From Treponema socranskii subsp. buccale (GTDB lineage Bacteria > Spirochaetota > Spirochaetia > Treponematales > Treponemataceae), in NCBI RefSeq assembly GCF_024181585.1, contig NZ_CP054258.1, positions 2,170,001-2,234,000 on the forward strand: 64,000 nucleotides of DNA, in the 5' to 3' direction. Positions within the stretch are counted from its first letter, which is position 1, and every line of letters begins with the position of its first letter. The position numbers and the translations under genes were made by a program. Of this stretch, positions 54,362 through 62,201 are shown one piece after another. Under the pieces are notes generated by a model. It did not search any database. It was not told where the DNA came from and was given only the letters and a program-made list of their open reading frames with translations.

Positions 54362-54719
54362 TTACATCCTGTCTATAGGGCTTTGAATGCCTAGACCGCC
54401 GCGATTTAGGACATGGGTGTAAACCATAGTAGTTTTAACATCGCTGTGGCCGAGAAGCTCTTGGATAGTGCGGATATCGTAGCCAGCTTCAAGCAGGTGC
54501 GTTGCAAATGAGTGGCGGAAAGTGTGACAGCCGATTGGTTTTGGGATGTTGGACTTTAAAACAGCTTCATGCAGAGTACGCTGAATAACCGAAGGATCGA
54601 TATGGTGGCGCCCTTGCTCGCCGGTTTCTTTGTTACGCCATCGGCGTGCTTGAGGAAACACCCACTGCCGGAACTGAGTTTTGCCGGCATTGGGATATTT
54701 TTTTGCAAAAGCAAACGGT
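54362..54719 (-). pseudogene. intI: Integron integrase IntI, C-terminal remnant
   Basis: Tyrosine recombinase; about 119 codons remain of a normal 320-330. Frame from just after TAA 54720: [27 protein letters not shown], then [20 protein letters not shown], the IntI-specific patch, and the recombinase box [20 protein letters not shown] (HxxR), [20 protein letters not shown] with the nucleophile Tyr, and QSPIDRM. The N-terminal domain and first catalytic Arg are gone. The break falls at TCTAACC/GGTTAGA, itself a recombination-core-like heptamer. It lies in the same orientation as the cassettes. Confidence 0.92.
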
Positions 54720-54742
54720 TAGATGGAATTTTCTATGTATGT

Positions 54743-55328
54743 TTATTCGTGCGTCGGAGTATATTGTTTCTTTTTCCAAGTTACATAATCTTTTTTAACC
54801 TTCATATCTTTCAGTCTATCCCAGTCTCCCAAAGCATCTTCTCTTGTTGCATCTTTTTTCATTTGCGAGATAATCACTTATAAAGTTATTGAATTTGCAG
54901 GATGGAATTTGCGGAAGCTTCCCTTCGGTTTTATTTAAACGAATATACTCACAAACCACATCGTTATACGTTATTTTTTCATCATGAGAAAGTTTGTCTT
55001 CAATCCATCGATTAAGCCAATACTTTGCCCCCGATTTCGGTTTCAGTCCCCGGACTCGCTTATCCATTTCACCATGTATGAATTCCCCTGTTTCCTTTTT
55101 GTTGCTGAAATTTTCAACATAACTGCTATTATTCAATATATCTGTATTCCGGTTTTTACTCCGAAAATGTTTCTTTTGATTTACCGTTCCGGTTTGCAAA
55201 AATTGAATAATCAGCTCTTCGAGCTGATCCTTTCGTGTTCTTGAATCAAAGGGAATTTCAAGCGATTTTGCCAATACTTTGCGTTCACTCATATACCGAT
55301 ATTTATTTTCGAATTCTTTTATTGTCAT
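54743..55328 (-). pseudogene. SAP/DUF6434-like protein, frameshifted
   Basis: The first 160 codons from ATG 55328 read MTIKEFENKYRYMSERKVLA ... KPKSGAKYWLNRWIEDKLSH ... CKFNNFISDYLANEK, then the frame is lost in a run of six As and ends at 54816. In the other frame the family text goes on: DATREDALGDWDRLKDMKVK KDYVTWKKK to a stop at 54743. RKVLAKSLEIPFDSRTRKDQLEELI looks SAP-like and the end resembles DUF6434. The A-tract could also allow slippage. Confidence 0.6.
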
Positions 55329-55348
55329 AACTCAGGACAGTCCCTTTA

Positions 55349-55405
55349 CTATAGATTAATTACCCGAGGCTTGACTGCCTGTCGGCTTTAAAAACGGTGT
55401 CAGAC
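55349..55405 (-). other. attC site 10 (degenerate)
   Basis: Right core GTCAGAC and TCGGCTTTAAAAACGG match the second attC family, closest to attC site 11. The left half (TATAGATTAATTACC) has lost its core. The stop codon of the HEPN-like gene lies inside the right core. Confidence 0.6.
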
Positions 55406-57043
55406 GGATATTTCTTCAATAATTTCATCGAGCCAATCTAAATATAAATTTGCTTTATTTAATAAATCAATAAAAATATCTCTATTCGACAATTTGTCAT
55501 ATCCTAACTTTTTCATTAACTTAAAAAATCTTTCTCCTTTTCTATGTGCAGATAAAGATGAACGAAGAGCTTGTAAATTTTTAAGGAAGGATATATTTTC
55601 CTGTTCTATAACAATTTTATTTTCTTCTAAAAAGCAAATTACTTTTTCAATTCCCGGTTTATCAAAATCCTGCGGAGCTAATTTCTTTTTCATGTCTTTT
55701 TCATTCAAAGAGTCAATTAAACATTTTGTAAGACATAAAATAAGAGAATCAAATTCTGAATTCTCATCAGAAGTTGGTATCTTTATATCTGAGAAGCAAT
55801 GCTCATCTCCATGTAACAAAGGTAAATAAAAATACCAACCCCATATTTTAAATGATTTATCATACAATTTGTAATATTTTGATTTAAATACTAAATCAGG
55901 TTGTTTTGAAGTACACCATTTTCCTAGAATCTGTTGATTAAAAAATGCTTTACTTATACCACCGTCTGGAACAATATTGAAACCTCGCCAATATTTTTGT
56001 TCTGAATAGGGTAAATTTTGTCCTAAATCTCCAAGCCAAACTACAATTTTATTATTTGGAATATCATTATCAATCGGAAGTCCCCAAAGACCACCACATC
56101 CTACAAATCCAGCTTCTACATTATACATAGTTGAATGTTTGTAATATTTATCAAGTACTTCTTTATTAAAAAAGACTGGTGTTAAATATGAAGGATTTTC
56201 ATTATTACTTTGAAAAAAGTTTCCTAAATCCTTTGGATTCGAATTTGCGATAATTTCATTACCATTATCGTCAATGCCTATTATATAATTTTCATACTTT
56301 TTCTTTTCATTATATGGCCAAATTCCACATTTATTTTTTTCAAATGAGCTAATAAATATTTTTCCTAATAAATATAAACAACTTTGATATTCTGGACATA
56401 ATAGATTGGCAGTATCTTTTAATACACATGAGTAATTTTCAATAGAATTGGCTACACTGTCATTAATTTCGCTAAGAGCTAAGCATTCTAAAGAGAATGG
56501 AGAATATATCTTTCCATCAAATTGAATAGAAAGAACCATATTTTTAGCTGCTAAAAACTGTTTAAGTTCGAAAAGACGAATTGATACAATCTGTTCATTT
56601 TTAGTTAATTCGATTTTTGCAACTAAACTGGAAGAGCCGTCTGATTCAATTTTATAATAAGATTTTCCATCATCCGTATGTAAATTATGATAAAGCCGAA
56701 ACTCTTCACATATTTCTAATTGTTCCCTGTAGATTCCTTGAAAATTTCGTAATAAAATAAGCGGCTCTATATTATCAGTATTTGTCCTTGAGTAAATATA
56801 ATTATCATCGATATATGAAAATCCCGGATATCCATCTCCATAAGATAAATCCCAGTTATTAGAATCTAACGCTTGAGATATATAACAATTACTAATAAGA
56901 GCTGGGAAAACGCCCACATTGCAATAATCTAAAGTTTTATTTATGTATACAGACATCATTTCTGTTACTTTAATTTTTTTATATGTTTGAGGTAAAATTT
57001 TTAATTTTTCGATTCCTTTTTTTATTATTTCAATTGAAATCAT
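55400..57043 (-). CDS. Unknown protein with C-terminal HEPN-like motif, candidate defence gene
   Basis: About 547 aa from the ATG preceded by GGGAGCTTGAA (MISIEIIKKGIEKLKILPQT); an ATG 11 codons upstream lacks an RBS. The body has mixed strands and helices with aromatic-rich text (WDLSYGDGYPGFSYIDDNYI, VGCGGLWGLPID, KIWGWYFYLPLLHGDEH). The last 80 residues look helical and contain LQALRSSLSAHRKGERF, an R-x5-H arrangement of the kind seen in HEPN RNases. No family name recognised. Single-gene cassette bounded by attC sites 10 and 11. Confidence 0.55.
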   Translation of the reverse strand: MISIEIIKKGIEKLKILPQTYKKIKVTEMMSVYINKTLDYCNVGVFPALISNCYISQALDSNNWDLSYGDGYPGFSYIDDNYIYSRTNTDNIEPLILLRNFQGIYREQLEICEEFRLYHNLHTDDGKSYYKIESDGSSSLVAKIELTKNEQIVSIRLFELKQFLAAKNMVLSIQFDGKIYSPFSLECLALSEINDSVANSIENYSCVLKDTANLLCPEYQSCLYLLGKIFISSFEKNKCGIWPYNEKKKYENYIIGIDDNGNEIIANSNPKDLGNFFQSNNENPSYLTPVFFNKEVLDKYYKHSTMYNVEAGFVGCGGLWGLPIDNDIPNNKIVVWLGDLGQNLPYSEQKYWRGFNIVPDGGISKAFFNQQILGKWCTSKQPDLVFKSKYYKLYDKSFKIWGWYFYLPLLHGDEHCFSDIKIPTSDENSEFDSLILCLTKCLIDSLNEKDMKKKLAPQDFDKPGIEKVICFLEENKIVIEQENISFLKNLQALRSSLSAHRKGERFFKLMKKLGYDKLSNRDIFIDLLNKANLYLDWLDEIIEEISV

Positions 57044-57090
57044 TTCAAGCTCCCAGTTGTTTTTATTATATTTCACGCTAGCAGCCGTCC

Positions 57091-57155
57091 GTCTAACAAT
57101 TACCTGTACTGCACGTAGCTCGACTGCGTTGTCGGCTTTGAAAGCTGTGTTAGAC
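57091..57155 (-). other. attC site 11
   Basis: Complementary cores GTCTAAC and GTTAGAC, inner AATTACCTG and TCGGCTTTGAAAGC; stem TGCACGTAGCTCGACTGCG. Confidence 0.9.
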
Positions 57156-57160
57156 GGTAT

Positions 57161-57445
57161 TTATTTCATCATTGCAGTATAGTTTATATGATTTTCTCTT
57201 GCATAAGTAATAAAATCTTTTTCTTCCTGCGTTACACGAATTTGAAATTTCAAAAGAGAGCCGAATTTCCTTTTTCTTCCGGCATTTTTTCTTGCACCGC
57301 CATATCCAAATTCTTTCGCATACGCAGCAAGCCCGGATGTTTTCAAATATTCCTTTTCAGAAATAATTTTTTCATCATGAGAAAGTTCTGATTCCAATTT
57401 CTTAAAAACATAACCTTCCGAATCTTTTACATATACATATTCCAT
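57161..57445 (-). CDS. Antitoxin-like small protein (partner of a broken RelE/HigB-type toxin)
   Basis: 94 aa with GGAGG eight bases before the ATG. N-terminus MEYVYVKDSEGYVFKKLESE, then a basic region GGARKNAGRKRKFGSLLKFQIRVTQEEKDFIT, which resembles the ribbon-helix-helix type DNA-binding ends of antitoxins. It follows the toxin remnant with two bases between stop and ATG, the toxin-first order of HigBA-like pairs. It is intact, though its toxin is not. Confidence 0.55.
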   Translation of the reverse strand: MEYVYVKDSEGYVFKKLESELSHDEKIISEKEYLKTSGLAAYAKEFGYGGARKNAGRKRKFGSLLKFQIRVTQEEKDFITYARENHINYTAMMK

Positions 57446-57447
57446 GA

Positions 57448-57680
57448 TCAGACCTCCTTCAAACGTTTTTCCGCAAGTTTTATAGTTTCTTTTGGAGTTT
57501 TCTGTGTTTTCTTTACAAACACAACTCCTATTACAATAATTCTTCCTTCTTTGTACTTAAATAAAGACCTGAGTTCATTTGATTTAATTTCATAAACCTT
57601 TTTCTGAAGAGGCTTTACTTTTACAAACTCGATTCCCTTTGTTCAATCTTTTCATATTTTCAAATATTCTCAACTTATTT
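57448..57680 (-). pseudogene. RelE/HigB (phage Gp49-like) toxin, truncated and frameshifted
   Basis: Final 60 codons IEFVKVKPLQKKVYEIKSNE then LRSLFKYKEGRIIVIGVVFV and KKTQKTPKETIKLAEKRLKEV match the Gp49-like toxin core (KPL...YEIR...GF.KKTQKTP..EI..A). Upstream a different frame reads RIFENMKRLNKGN, so a shift occurred near 57640 and the N-terminus is missing. Confidence 0.75.
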
Positions 57681-57734
57681 ATCTATCCATTTTTTTACCA
57701 TTTTATATTTACATTCCAACTCTCCGCGTTATGC

Positions 57735-57791
57735 ACATAACATTATTTTAAACCGTAACGCGATTTATCGGCTTTGAAAACGACGTTATGT
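57735..57791 (-). other. attC site 12
   Basis: Cores ACATAAC and GTTATGT, inner TTTTAAACCG and CGGCTTTGAAAAC. Shortest clear site (57 bp), stem TAACGCGATTTA. Confidence 0.88.
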
Positions 57792-57795
57792 GATT

Positions 57796-58311
57796 TCACA
57801 ATACAAACAGCTTTTTTGTTTGTAAATAAATTAAATATACCATTTTTTTCAAAGCTATTCCTATTGCATAGACAGTTTCATAGCCGGCACATATCTTGTC
57901 TGAAATACAAACTATCCAGCCTTCCGGTGTGAGCGGCGGCAACGGAACCAAAGGAAACATATGATGCACTATTATATCTTTTTCATGATTGGTAAGAGAA
58001 AAATCTTCCTTCGCATTTTTTAAGGCAATAAACGGATGTGCAAATCCATGAGCACAAGGAAAAGTTTTATGCGTATGCCAATTATATAGAAAATAATCAT
58101 GCAGCAGTGCGCCCCGAACTAAACTATCATAGTCAACTCGAAGATTAAATTTACTTGCAATGTCCAAACTCAAAATTGCAACACTAATGCTGTGCCTATA
58201 AACTGAAAAATTACCATGCTGAATAAATTCTTTTTCAAGTGAAAATCTGCCGTTCTTTTCACAGTAATTGATTTTATTAATAATTAATTTCCGTTTTTCC
58301 GACGAATCCAT
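57796..58311 (-). CDS. HD-domain phosphohydrolase
   Basis: 171 aa. Metal-dependent phosphohydrolase fold: first His in VYRHSISVAILSLDIA, the HD pair in RGALLHDYFLY, later HH in DIIVHHMFPL and Asp in CISDKICAGYE. The YNWHTHKTFPCAHGFAHP insert carries extra histidines. The nucleotide or other substrate is unknown; small HD hydrolases occur in integrons and defence loci. attC site 12 follows five bases after its stop. The S66 gene starts upstream with 40 bases between and no attC. Confidence 0.87.
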   Translation of the reverse strand: MDSSEKRKLIINKINYCEKNGRFSLEKEFIQHGNFSVYRHSISVAILSLDIASKFNLRVDYDSLVRGALLHDYFLYNWHTHKTFPCAHGFAHPFIALKNAKEDFSLTNHEKDIIVHHMFPLVPLPPLTPEGWIVCISDKICAGYETVYAIGIALKKMVYLIYLQTKKLFVL

Positions 58312-58351
58312 TCTATGATTTTCCCTTCGCTGTTTTTCAGCATATTATATA

Positions 58352-58645
58352 CTATTCCTCAAATCTAATGACTTGCTCTCGTGTATCGACGTAAGCCGTT
58401 ACGCCAAAAGGAATAATACATTTCGGAGACGAATGTCCTATGTTTACATTATAAACAATCGGCAGATTTGAATCTGCTGCTATTTCAATCAGCATTTTTT
58501 TATAATCGTTATAATACGCTTCATCCATAGGTTTGCCGACGATAATTCCCTTTATTACGGAAAAGATACCTGTTTCTTTCAGTTTTATCAGCATCTTTTT
58601 ATATAGCTCAGGAGGAGCTTTCTCTTCACTCGATTCGAGAAGCAT
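58352..58645 (-). pseudogene. S66 LD-carboxypeptidase, C-terminal part (gene split by insertion)
   Basis: Carries the end of a MccF/LdcA-like peptidase: LLESSEEKAPPELYKKMLIK, GIFSVIKGIIVGKPMDEAYY and SNLPIVYNVNIGHSSPKCII with the catalytic His in the NIGHSSP motif. Joined in sense to 59396-60141 it restores DDWTNKIL-MLLESSEEK. On its own it lacks the nucleophile. Confidence 0.88.
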
Positions 58646-59395
58646 AGGACCAGTATGAAAAATAGATTAAAATATCCGAATTTCTAATGCTCAAAATTGG
58701 GTCAGCACATTAAAAAAATCAATACTTGAGCTAATAAAATCATTATTTGTGCATAATATATTGTCTTTTTGCTGTAAATATTATACACTTATAGTATTAG
58801 AATAAAAAAAAAATATATTGAATATTAAGTCTTAAAAAGTACCGGCTTTACCTAAAAATATTTAAATATATGGAGGGAGCATAAGATGGAGTATGAAGAA
58901 ATTAAACTAAATGTTTCCAATGATAAAATCAGCGAATACAAAGTTTTTTATGGAATAAAGCTGTATTCTGATGTTTTTACATCTGAAGACAAAAAGACAT
59001 TGACATCTAAAAGGATTTATAGTACTAAAAAGAAAAATTATGTTTACTATGAAAGAACAGATGTGAATTGGAATTATTGGAGTGGTAAGAGAAAATATGA
59101 TTCTAATTTTGATACAAATGAAATGAAACGAAATACCGTATTTGAGGTATCACAGGACTTAAATTCGTTTTCAAAGTACCTTGATGAAAAGATTATTAAA
59201 AAGCTCATACTGAAAGAAAAAAATGGAGAGATCGTAGAAAGATTGGATATATAGTACTGTATTTACTTATAATTAATTATATAAGCAACCTTTTCAGGTT
59301 GATATATAAGAAACTTGGATAATTATACTGTTACACTTTGTCGAAACGAGCTTGAAGCACAGCTTGTGTGTGATTATAAAGATAGAATAATAGCT
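58646..59395 (+). mobile_element. 750-bp insertion splitting the S66 gene
   Basis: The S66 reading frame stops matching at 59396 and resumes at 58645. The inserted DNA carries one rightward gene (58886-59254) with its own RBS, a small hairpin AACCTTTTCAGGTT after it (about 59287-59301) and very AT-rich flanks. No terminal inverted repeats or transposase are seen. A 2-base AT may be duplicated at the ends. Confidence 0.65.
58886..59254 (+). CDS. EXLDI-motif small protein
   Basis: 122 aa, with GGAGGGAGCATAAG before the ATG. It ends EIVERLDI, matching the C-terminal E-x-L-D-I signature of EXLDI proteins. The central RIYSTKKKNYVYYERTDVNW and EVSQDLNSFSKYLDEKIIKK fit the expected strand-strand-helix order. 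Function unknown. It reads opposite to all neighbours inside the insertion that breaks the S66 gene. A possible promoter with TTGTCT at 58761 lies upstream. Confidence 0.6.
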   Translation: MEYEEIKLNVSNDKISEYKVFYGIKLYSDVFTSEDKKTLTSKRIYSTKKKNYVYYERTDVNWNYWSGKRKYDSNFDTNEMKRNTVFEVSQDLNSFSKYLDEKIIKKLILKEKNGEIVERLDI

Positions 59396-60141
59396 ATAAG
59401 AATTTTATTCGTCCAATCGTCCGGTGCCGGAAATAAATTATATTTTGTACACAAATCAACTGTGTCGGAATAACGGGAATTATCAAGCATATCATAAACG
59501 GATTCTATGCAGCCGCCTAAAATTTGCCCGTTAAATGCAGCACTGCCTTGTAAAAGTTCAAAGCCTAAATTTTTATGTTTATTTTTGGGAACACCGATTT
59601 GAGATTCATCGAATGATTTTCTTTCTTCATACCAATATTCACTCGGCCGTATTTCCCTTATCGTTCCGGTACGAATCAATTCTTCAAAATACTTACTCGT
59701 ATACGGAAGCATCTCAGTATCAAGTTCACAAATATCCGGAAGAAAGGCCTGACCGTAAAAAGTATGTAAACCTGCTTTATGCAGCATAAAATGATTTATT
59801 GTTGCATCGGAATAGCCTAAAAATATTTTTTTATTATTTTCAACAGCTTTTTTAAGCTCATCGTTTTCAAAAAGATACGGTAAAAGACGGTATGTATCAT
59901 CTCCGCCTATCGCACATAAAATCATATCTACGGATTTATCGTTCAAAGCATTTAACAAATCCTTTGCCCTTGATTCAGGGTGCTCGGACAAATACGTGAT
60001 TCCTTTTAAGGCATTTTCAGTAGTAACGACTTCAAGACCGTAATCATGGAGCCTTTTCATCCCAATCTTTACTTCATGCCGAACAAACGGTTCTCCGAGA
60101 ATTCCGCTTGAAAGACTTATTATTGCTACCTTTTTTATCAA
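59396..60141 (-). pseudogene. S66 LD-carboxypeptidase / MccF-like, N-terminal part
   Basis: Serine peptidase family cleaving LD bonds in murein peptides or microcin C-type nucleotides. Begins at TTG 60141 with GGAGGT five bases upstream (LIKKVAIISLSSGILGE); an ATG 13 codons earlier lies inside the attC. The nucleophile Ser is in MILCAIGGDDTYRLLPYL ... FLGYSDATINHFML (GYSD). The catalytic Glu region LLQGSAAFNGQILGGCIES is present. It breaks at DDWTNKIL where the 750-bp insertion begins. Confidence 0.9.
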
Positions 60142-60172
60142 TTTTACCTCCGGTGCTCCGGTGCGGGCGTCC

Positions 60173-60236
60173 ACTATCAATTGCTTGTGCCACAGCGCGG
60201 CTTGACCATGTGTCGGTTACAAATCTCATGTTATAC
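60173..60236 (-). other. attC site 13 (divergent)
   Basis: Right core GTTATAC with CGGTTACAAATCTCAT resembles the second family. Left core ACTATCA is poor. The stem is CACAGCGCGGCTTGACCATGTG. Confidence 0.6.
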
Positions 60237-60764
60237 GATTTTTATCTATAAACTCAAATACATCCGGCAAAGCAAAATCATAAACATCTCTTATATCGAC
60301 ACCATAATATGATTTTACCTTTTCTATGATTCCTTTTTTTATTCTTTCTTGTCATCATCAACATCACAATAGAAGAATTCCAGATATGTTTCATCAGAAA
60401 AAAATCCTTTGTAAAAATCCATACCAAGAATTTTATCAAAAAATTCTACTGCAAAACATTCATTTTTTAGAATTTTCTCATCTGATGCAAATTCCAATCT
60501 TTTTCTTTCCCATGGTTTTGGTAAATATTCATTATTTTTTTTGTATAAATCGAACTTTTCAGAAAGTTTTCCAAATGCTTCTTTGAAATTTTTACCGTAT
60601 CCAACCATTCCGGTCCAAAAGAGGATTCGCACACCAAATTTTATATTTTCTTGCTGAGCATTCTTATTTTTATAATAAAACACCGGATAATCAGATATTT
60701 TTAATGAATTATGTTTTCTTTTATTTATTAATGTAAATGGAATTATTAAATTTTTTAAAACCAT
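60226..60764 (-). pseudogene. Unknown cassette gene with a late frameshift
   Basis: 141 codons from ATG 60764 (MVLKNLIIPFTLINKRKHNS ... FGVRILFWTGMVGYGKNFKE ... LEFFYCDVDDDKKE), stopping in a run of seven As. The other frame goes on KKGIIEKVKSYYGVDIRDVY DFALPDVFEFIDKNR and stops at 60226 inside attC site 13, as an intact cassette gene would. The loss affects the last third only. No family recognised; size and context suit an immunity-type protein. Confidence 0.5.
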
Positions 60765-60799
60765 AAAATTATTTTTATCCTCATCTATATTTTTAAAAG

Positions 60800-61216
60800 C
60801 TACGCTTCAATTTTAAATACTTCGATATTTGGAAAATCTTTTACATCATAATACGGTTTTTCATTTTCCCATAATTGATGAAATCTTACTATAATACGAT
60901 CGTTAAAATCACAATCCAAATAGACATAAAAATTTTTATTTGGAAAACTTGTTTTTAAATTTTCAATTAAATTTTTCGTAATTAATTTTGCAGAAGTTAT
61001 GGCTATATGTTGAGCACGTTTTTTAACTTTACCGCAAATATGAATATGATTTTCATAGGCCTCTAATTGTGTTTTATCAGATACTTTATCCAATAAATTT
61101 ATCATTGAATCTTGAGTTTTTAAAAATATATATTCATTCTTTTCAGAATCCATTGCTGTATAAAATTTCGGGAAGAGAATATCTTGTAATTCGATAATAG
61201 TCTTAAAACAATTCAT
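60800..61216 (-). CDS. Protein of unknown function
   Basis: 138 aa, intact. MNCFKTIIELQDILFPKFYT, then a helical middle and NKNFYVYLDCDFNDRIIVRF HQLWENEKPYYDV. Mixed alpha/beta, cytosolic. It ends 36 bases before the next gene with no attC between, so the two probably form one cassette, perhaps a toxin-immunity-like pair, which is speculative. Confidence 0.6.
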   Translation of the reverse strand: MNCFKTIIELQDILFPKFYTAMDSEKNEYIFLKTQDSMINLLDKVSDKTQLEAYENHIHICGKVKKRAQHIAITSAKLITKNLIENLKTSFPNKNFYVYLDCDFNDRIIVRFHQLWENEKPYYDVKDFPNIEVFKIEA

Positions 61217-61251
61217 ATCTTTTTATAAAGCCTCGCACCCAAAAGTGGTCG

Positions 61252-61317
61252 CCATAACTTCCGCTTAACCTGCAACAAGGCTTGTCCGCAATGTCAGCAT
61301 TGAAGCAGGTGTTAGAA
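61252..61317 (-). other. attC site 14
   Basis: Cores CCATAAC and GTTAGAA, inner GCTTAACCTGC and CATTGAAGCAGG; stem CAACAAGGCTTGTCCGCA. The vapC stop codon lies within the right core. Confidence 0.88.
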
Positions 61318-61734
61318 CACATCTTCTTTAAATGGATTTATTACCATTACTCCACGATATGTCTGTCCCGGATTTAAATCTTCGGAAATAATAAATTCAC
61401 ATTTTGCTTTCTCTGCAGCAGCTATTATCAATGAATCCCAAAATGATAATTGTGAAATGACACTGATATCTATTGCTTGTTCTATCAGTTCCAAATCATT
61501 TTGAACAATTTCAATATTACAAAAATTGTGTATAATATTTTTGACAATTATTCGATCCGCCTTCAATTTAGTTGTTGCAACTACATAGAATTCTTTAAGT
61601 ACTTGTGTTGATATTACCGGCTGATGAAAATCTACGACTTTCTCCATTATTTCCCGAGCTTTAGTCTGCTTATATGAATCTGTTGAGTTAAGTGTATAAA
61701 CAAGTATATTGGTATCAATAAATACTTTAGACAC
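61312..61734 (-). CDS. vapC: VapC-type PIN-domain toxin
   Basis: 140 aa from GTG 61734, whose bases overlap the vapB stop (GTGTCTAA). PIN RNase acids: Asp in KVFIDTNILVYTL, Glu in QVLKEFYVV, Asp in SFWDSLIIAAAE and a final Asp in FIISEDLNPG, so the active site is complete. It cuts RNA, often tRNA, by family. A longer start would extend back through vapB and is rejected. Confidence 0.93.
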   Translation of the reverse strand: MSKVFIDTNILVYTLNSTDSYKQTKAREIMEKVVDFHQPVISTQVLKEFYVVATTKLKADRIIVKNIIHNFCNIEIVQNDLELIEQAIDISVISQLSFWDSLIIAAAEKAKCEFIISEDLNPGQTYRGVMVINPFKEDVF

Positions 61735-61951
61735 GATATAATTCTTCCCTTGTCCATTTCTCATTGCCTGATGTTGCATTTAATGTGTCCATAAGTGAAA
61801 AAGTATCATGAAGCCAGTAATCTTTATTGGTCACAACCGTTTGCTCGACAAGTTTTCTTACAAGAGAATTGAATGAGATATTATGATTCCTGGCGTATTC
61901 TCGGCCTGCCTGTAAAACAGTTTCATCAATTGATAGAGTTATATTTTTCAT
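61727..61951 (-). CDS. vapB: VapB-type antitoxin
   Basis: 74 aa from ATG 61951 with AGGAG upstream. The N-terminus MKNITLSIDETVLQAGREYA RNHNISFNSLVRKLVEQ is a ribbon-helix-helix DNA-binding fold. The tail DTLNATSGNEKWTREELYRV would wrap the toxin. It is coupled to vapC by an 8-base overlap. Rightmost cassette of the array; GTTAGCA about 12 bases upstream of the ATG is a core-like left end. Confidence 0.9.
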   Translation of the reverse strand: MKNITLSIDETVLQAGREYARNHNISFNSLVRKLVEQTVVTNKDYWLHDTFSLMDTLNATSGNEKWTREELYRV

Positions 61952-61969
61952 AAACACTCCTTGCTAACA

Positions 61970-62201
61970 CAGTTTAAGTGCGCACATTGATAAAGTCAAG
62001 AGAAAATAGATAAAAAACAGATTTTTAAATTAAGATTAATGGTTATTCGTTTATTTTCTAATCTGTAAGAAAATACTTTTTAATTTCCCAAAAAGTTACA
62101 ATTTTCATAGATTTCCCTCCAAAACATCGCACCCCGCAAGTACCGCGTGCGCCGCACGCCGACGGCGGGTGCCGTTCAAACACCCGCGCGAACGGCAAGC
62201 T
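61970..62201. other. Right border of the integron
   Basis: No gene seen. AT-rich until about 62120, then abruptly GC-rich (CGCCGCACGCCGACGGCGGG, hairpin-forming) as the chromosome resumes with lon. No attI or integrase fragment here. Confidence 0.5.

Larger units (their letters stand above)
37171..61970 (-). mobile_element. Chromosomal integron cassette array (partly decayed)
   Basis: About 25 kb, visibly AT-rich, made of small leftward genes separated by attC-like sites of two sequence families: one with GCTTAACCTGC ... GTTGAAGCGGGTGTTAGGT, the other with TTTTAAACCG ... CGGCTTTGAAAAC-GTTATGT. A truncated integron integrase and presumptive attI lie at 54.2-54.7 kb in the same orientation as the cassettes, as known from the Treponema denticola integron. 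Interrupted by IS110-, IS1182- and IS4-type remnants around 40.8-44.6 kb. Confidence 0.88.
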
